Shown piece by piece: positions 63,693 to 64,000 of a DNA stretch of 64,000 nt (the first letter of the stretch is position 1; the number at the start of each line of letters is the position of its first letter). The position numbers and the translations under genes are program-made. This DNA comes from Mongoliitalea lutea (GTDB lineage: Bacteria; Bacteroidota; Bacteroidia; Cytophagales; Cyclobacteriaceae), in assembly GCF_014652135.1 (NCBI RefSeq), contig NZ_BMYF01000011.1, positions 20,250 to 84,249 of the forward strand. Reading direction: 5' to 3'. The notes under the pieces are model-generated. The model saw nothing but the letters and a program-made list of their open reading frames with translations. It was not told where the DNA came from and searched no databases.

Positions 63693-64000
63693 TGTCTTGC
63701 CACTATCTTTTTTAGCCACTGATTTTCACAGATGCTTTGCTGACGCAAATTGGTATTTGTTACCACAGCCCAATATTTCCATTTATTTAACATTATTTCC
63801 ACCTTATTTCAAAAAATAAAGGTTCACGCTACGACCGCTACGATTACCGCCACGAGCGCAAGGTTTTTTGATACGCCCCCCAATATCCAAGTATTCAATA
63901 ATATCCATTTACTCTTCACATAATTTAACCGCAAAGAAGCCAAGATCACGCAAAGTACCCAAAGTCTAGCAACCCACTCTGCGCTCTCAGCGCTTATCTT
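63693..64000. repeat. dispersed low-complexity sequence
   Basis: No gene. Segments such as TCACAGATGCTTTGCTGACG, AACCGCAAAGAAGCCAAG and CTGCGCTCTCAGCGC belong to the same class of 'cacagat.../gcaaag...' intergenic repeats seen in the array at 46.4-47.7 kb. Confidence 0.5.

Overview
The window looks like chromosomal DNA of a Bacteroidota bacterium, most like Cyclobacteriaceae (Algoriphagus/Belliella-like; this placement is inference). The grounds are a SusC/SusD pair with a TonB box, Tat-exported Gfo/Idh/MocA oxidoreductases, a type IX secretion C-terminal sorting signal, lipoproteins of the DUF4221/beta-propeller kind, a LytTR/LytS pair and a few TAnnTTTG -7 elements. GC content is about 40%.

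Layout. 1-3.5 kb is housekeeping: mazG (cut by the window edge), a small membrane protein, glmM and a cysteine desulfurase. 3.6-8.1 kb is accessory: two lipoproteins, a small secreted cysteine peptide, and an AAA ATPase gene preceded by four phased inverted repeats. A second, orphan set of the same repeats at about 8.0 kb leads into the decayed first codons of another such ATPase.

8.1-41.3 kb is one large uronate/polyuronate utilisation locus. It holds SusC/SusD uptake, an alginate-lyase-family protein, a GH88 unsaturated glucuronyl hydrolase and a DUF4861 lipoprotein. It also holds KduI/KduD for unsaturated uronates, UxaC, UxaB, UxaA, UxuA and a mannonate-type SDR for both hexuronate branches, and KdgK and a KDPG aldolase to finish. 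A three-part TRAP transporter is present, with an unfamiliar Tat-exported lipoprotein, a right-handed beta-helix protein and an esterase. Two Gfo/Idh/MocA oxidoreductases and a tandem DUF1080 lipoprotein resemble the recently described 3-keto-glycoside cleavage route. Two LacI regulators and nine sites with an ACGATT/ATCGAT core tie the locus together. Exported lyases and hydrolases would release (unsaturated) uronates, SusCD and TRAP would import them, and the cytoplasmic enzymes would deliver pyruvate and glyceraldehyde-3-phosphate.

41.4-46.1 kb holds an ECF sigma factor with two small partner genes and a four-gene operon with a LytTR response regulator and its kinase. 46.4-47.7 kb is a tandem array of five degenerate repeats of about 250-310 bp, with 13 copies of a short hairpin motif. 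47.7-49.6 kb has a DUF1569 protein and a second ATPase (DUF4143 type) whose start codon lies in a 41-bp palindrome. 49.7-55.0 kb is a scrambled zone: broken lipoproteins, duplicated fragments of an outer-membrane barrel gene, a headless T9SS-signal protein and a 290-bp promoter-containing cassette present twice.

55.2-59.3 kb returns to housekeeping (ileS, lspA). 59.3-61.9 kb is low-complexity DNA and lipoprotein remnants around one intact TolB-like propeller lipoprotein. 62.0-63.7 kb has a LOG-family phosphoribohydrolase and a lytic transglycosylase. No tRNA, rRNA, CRISPR array or intact transposase was recognised.
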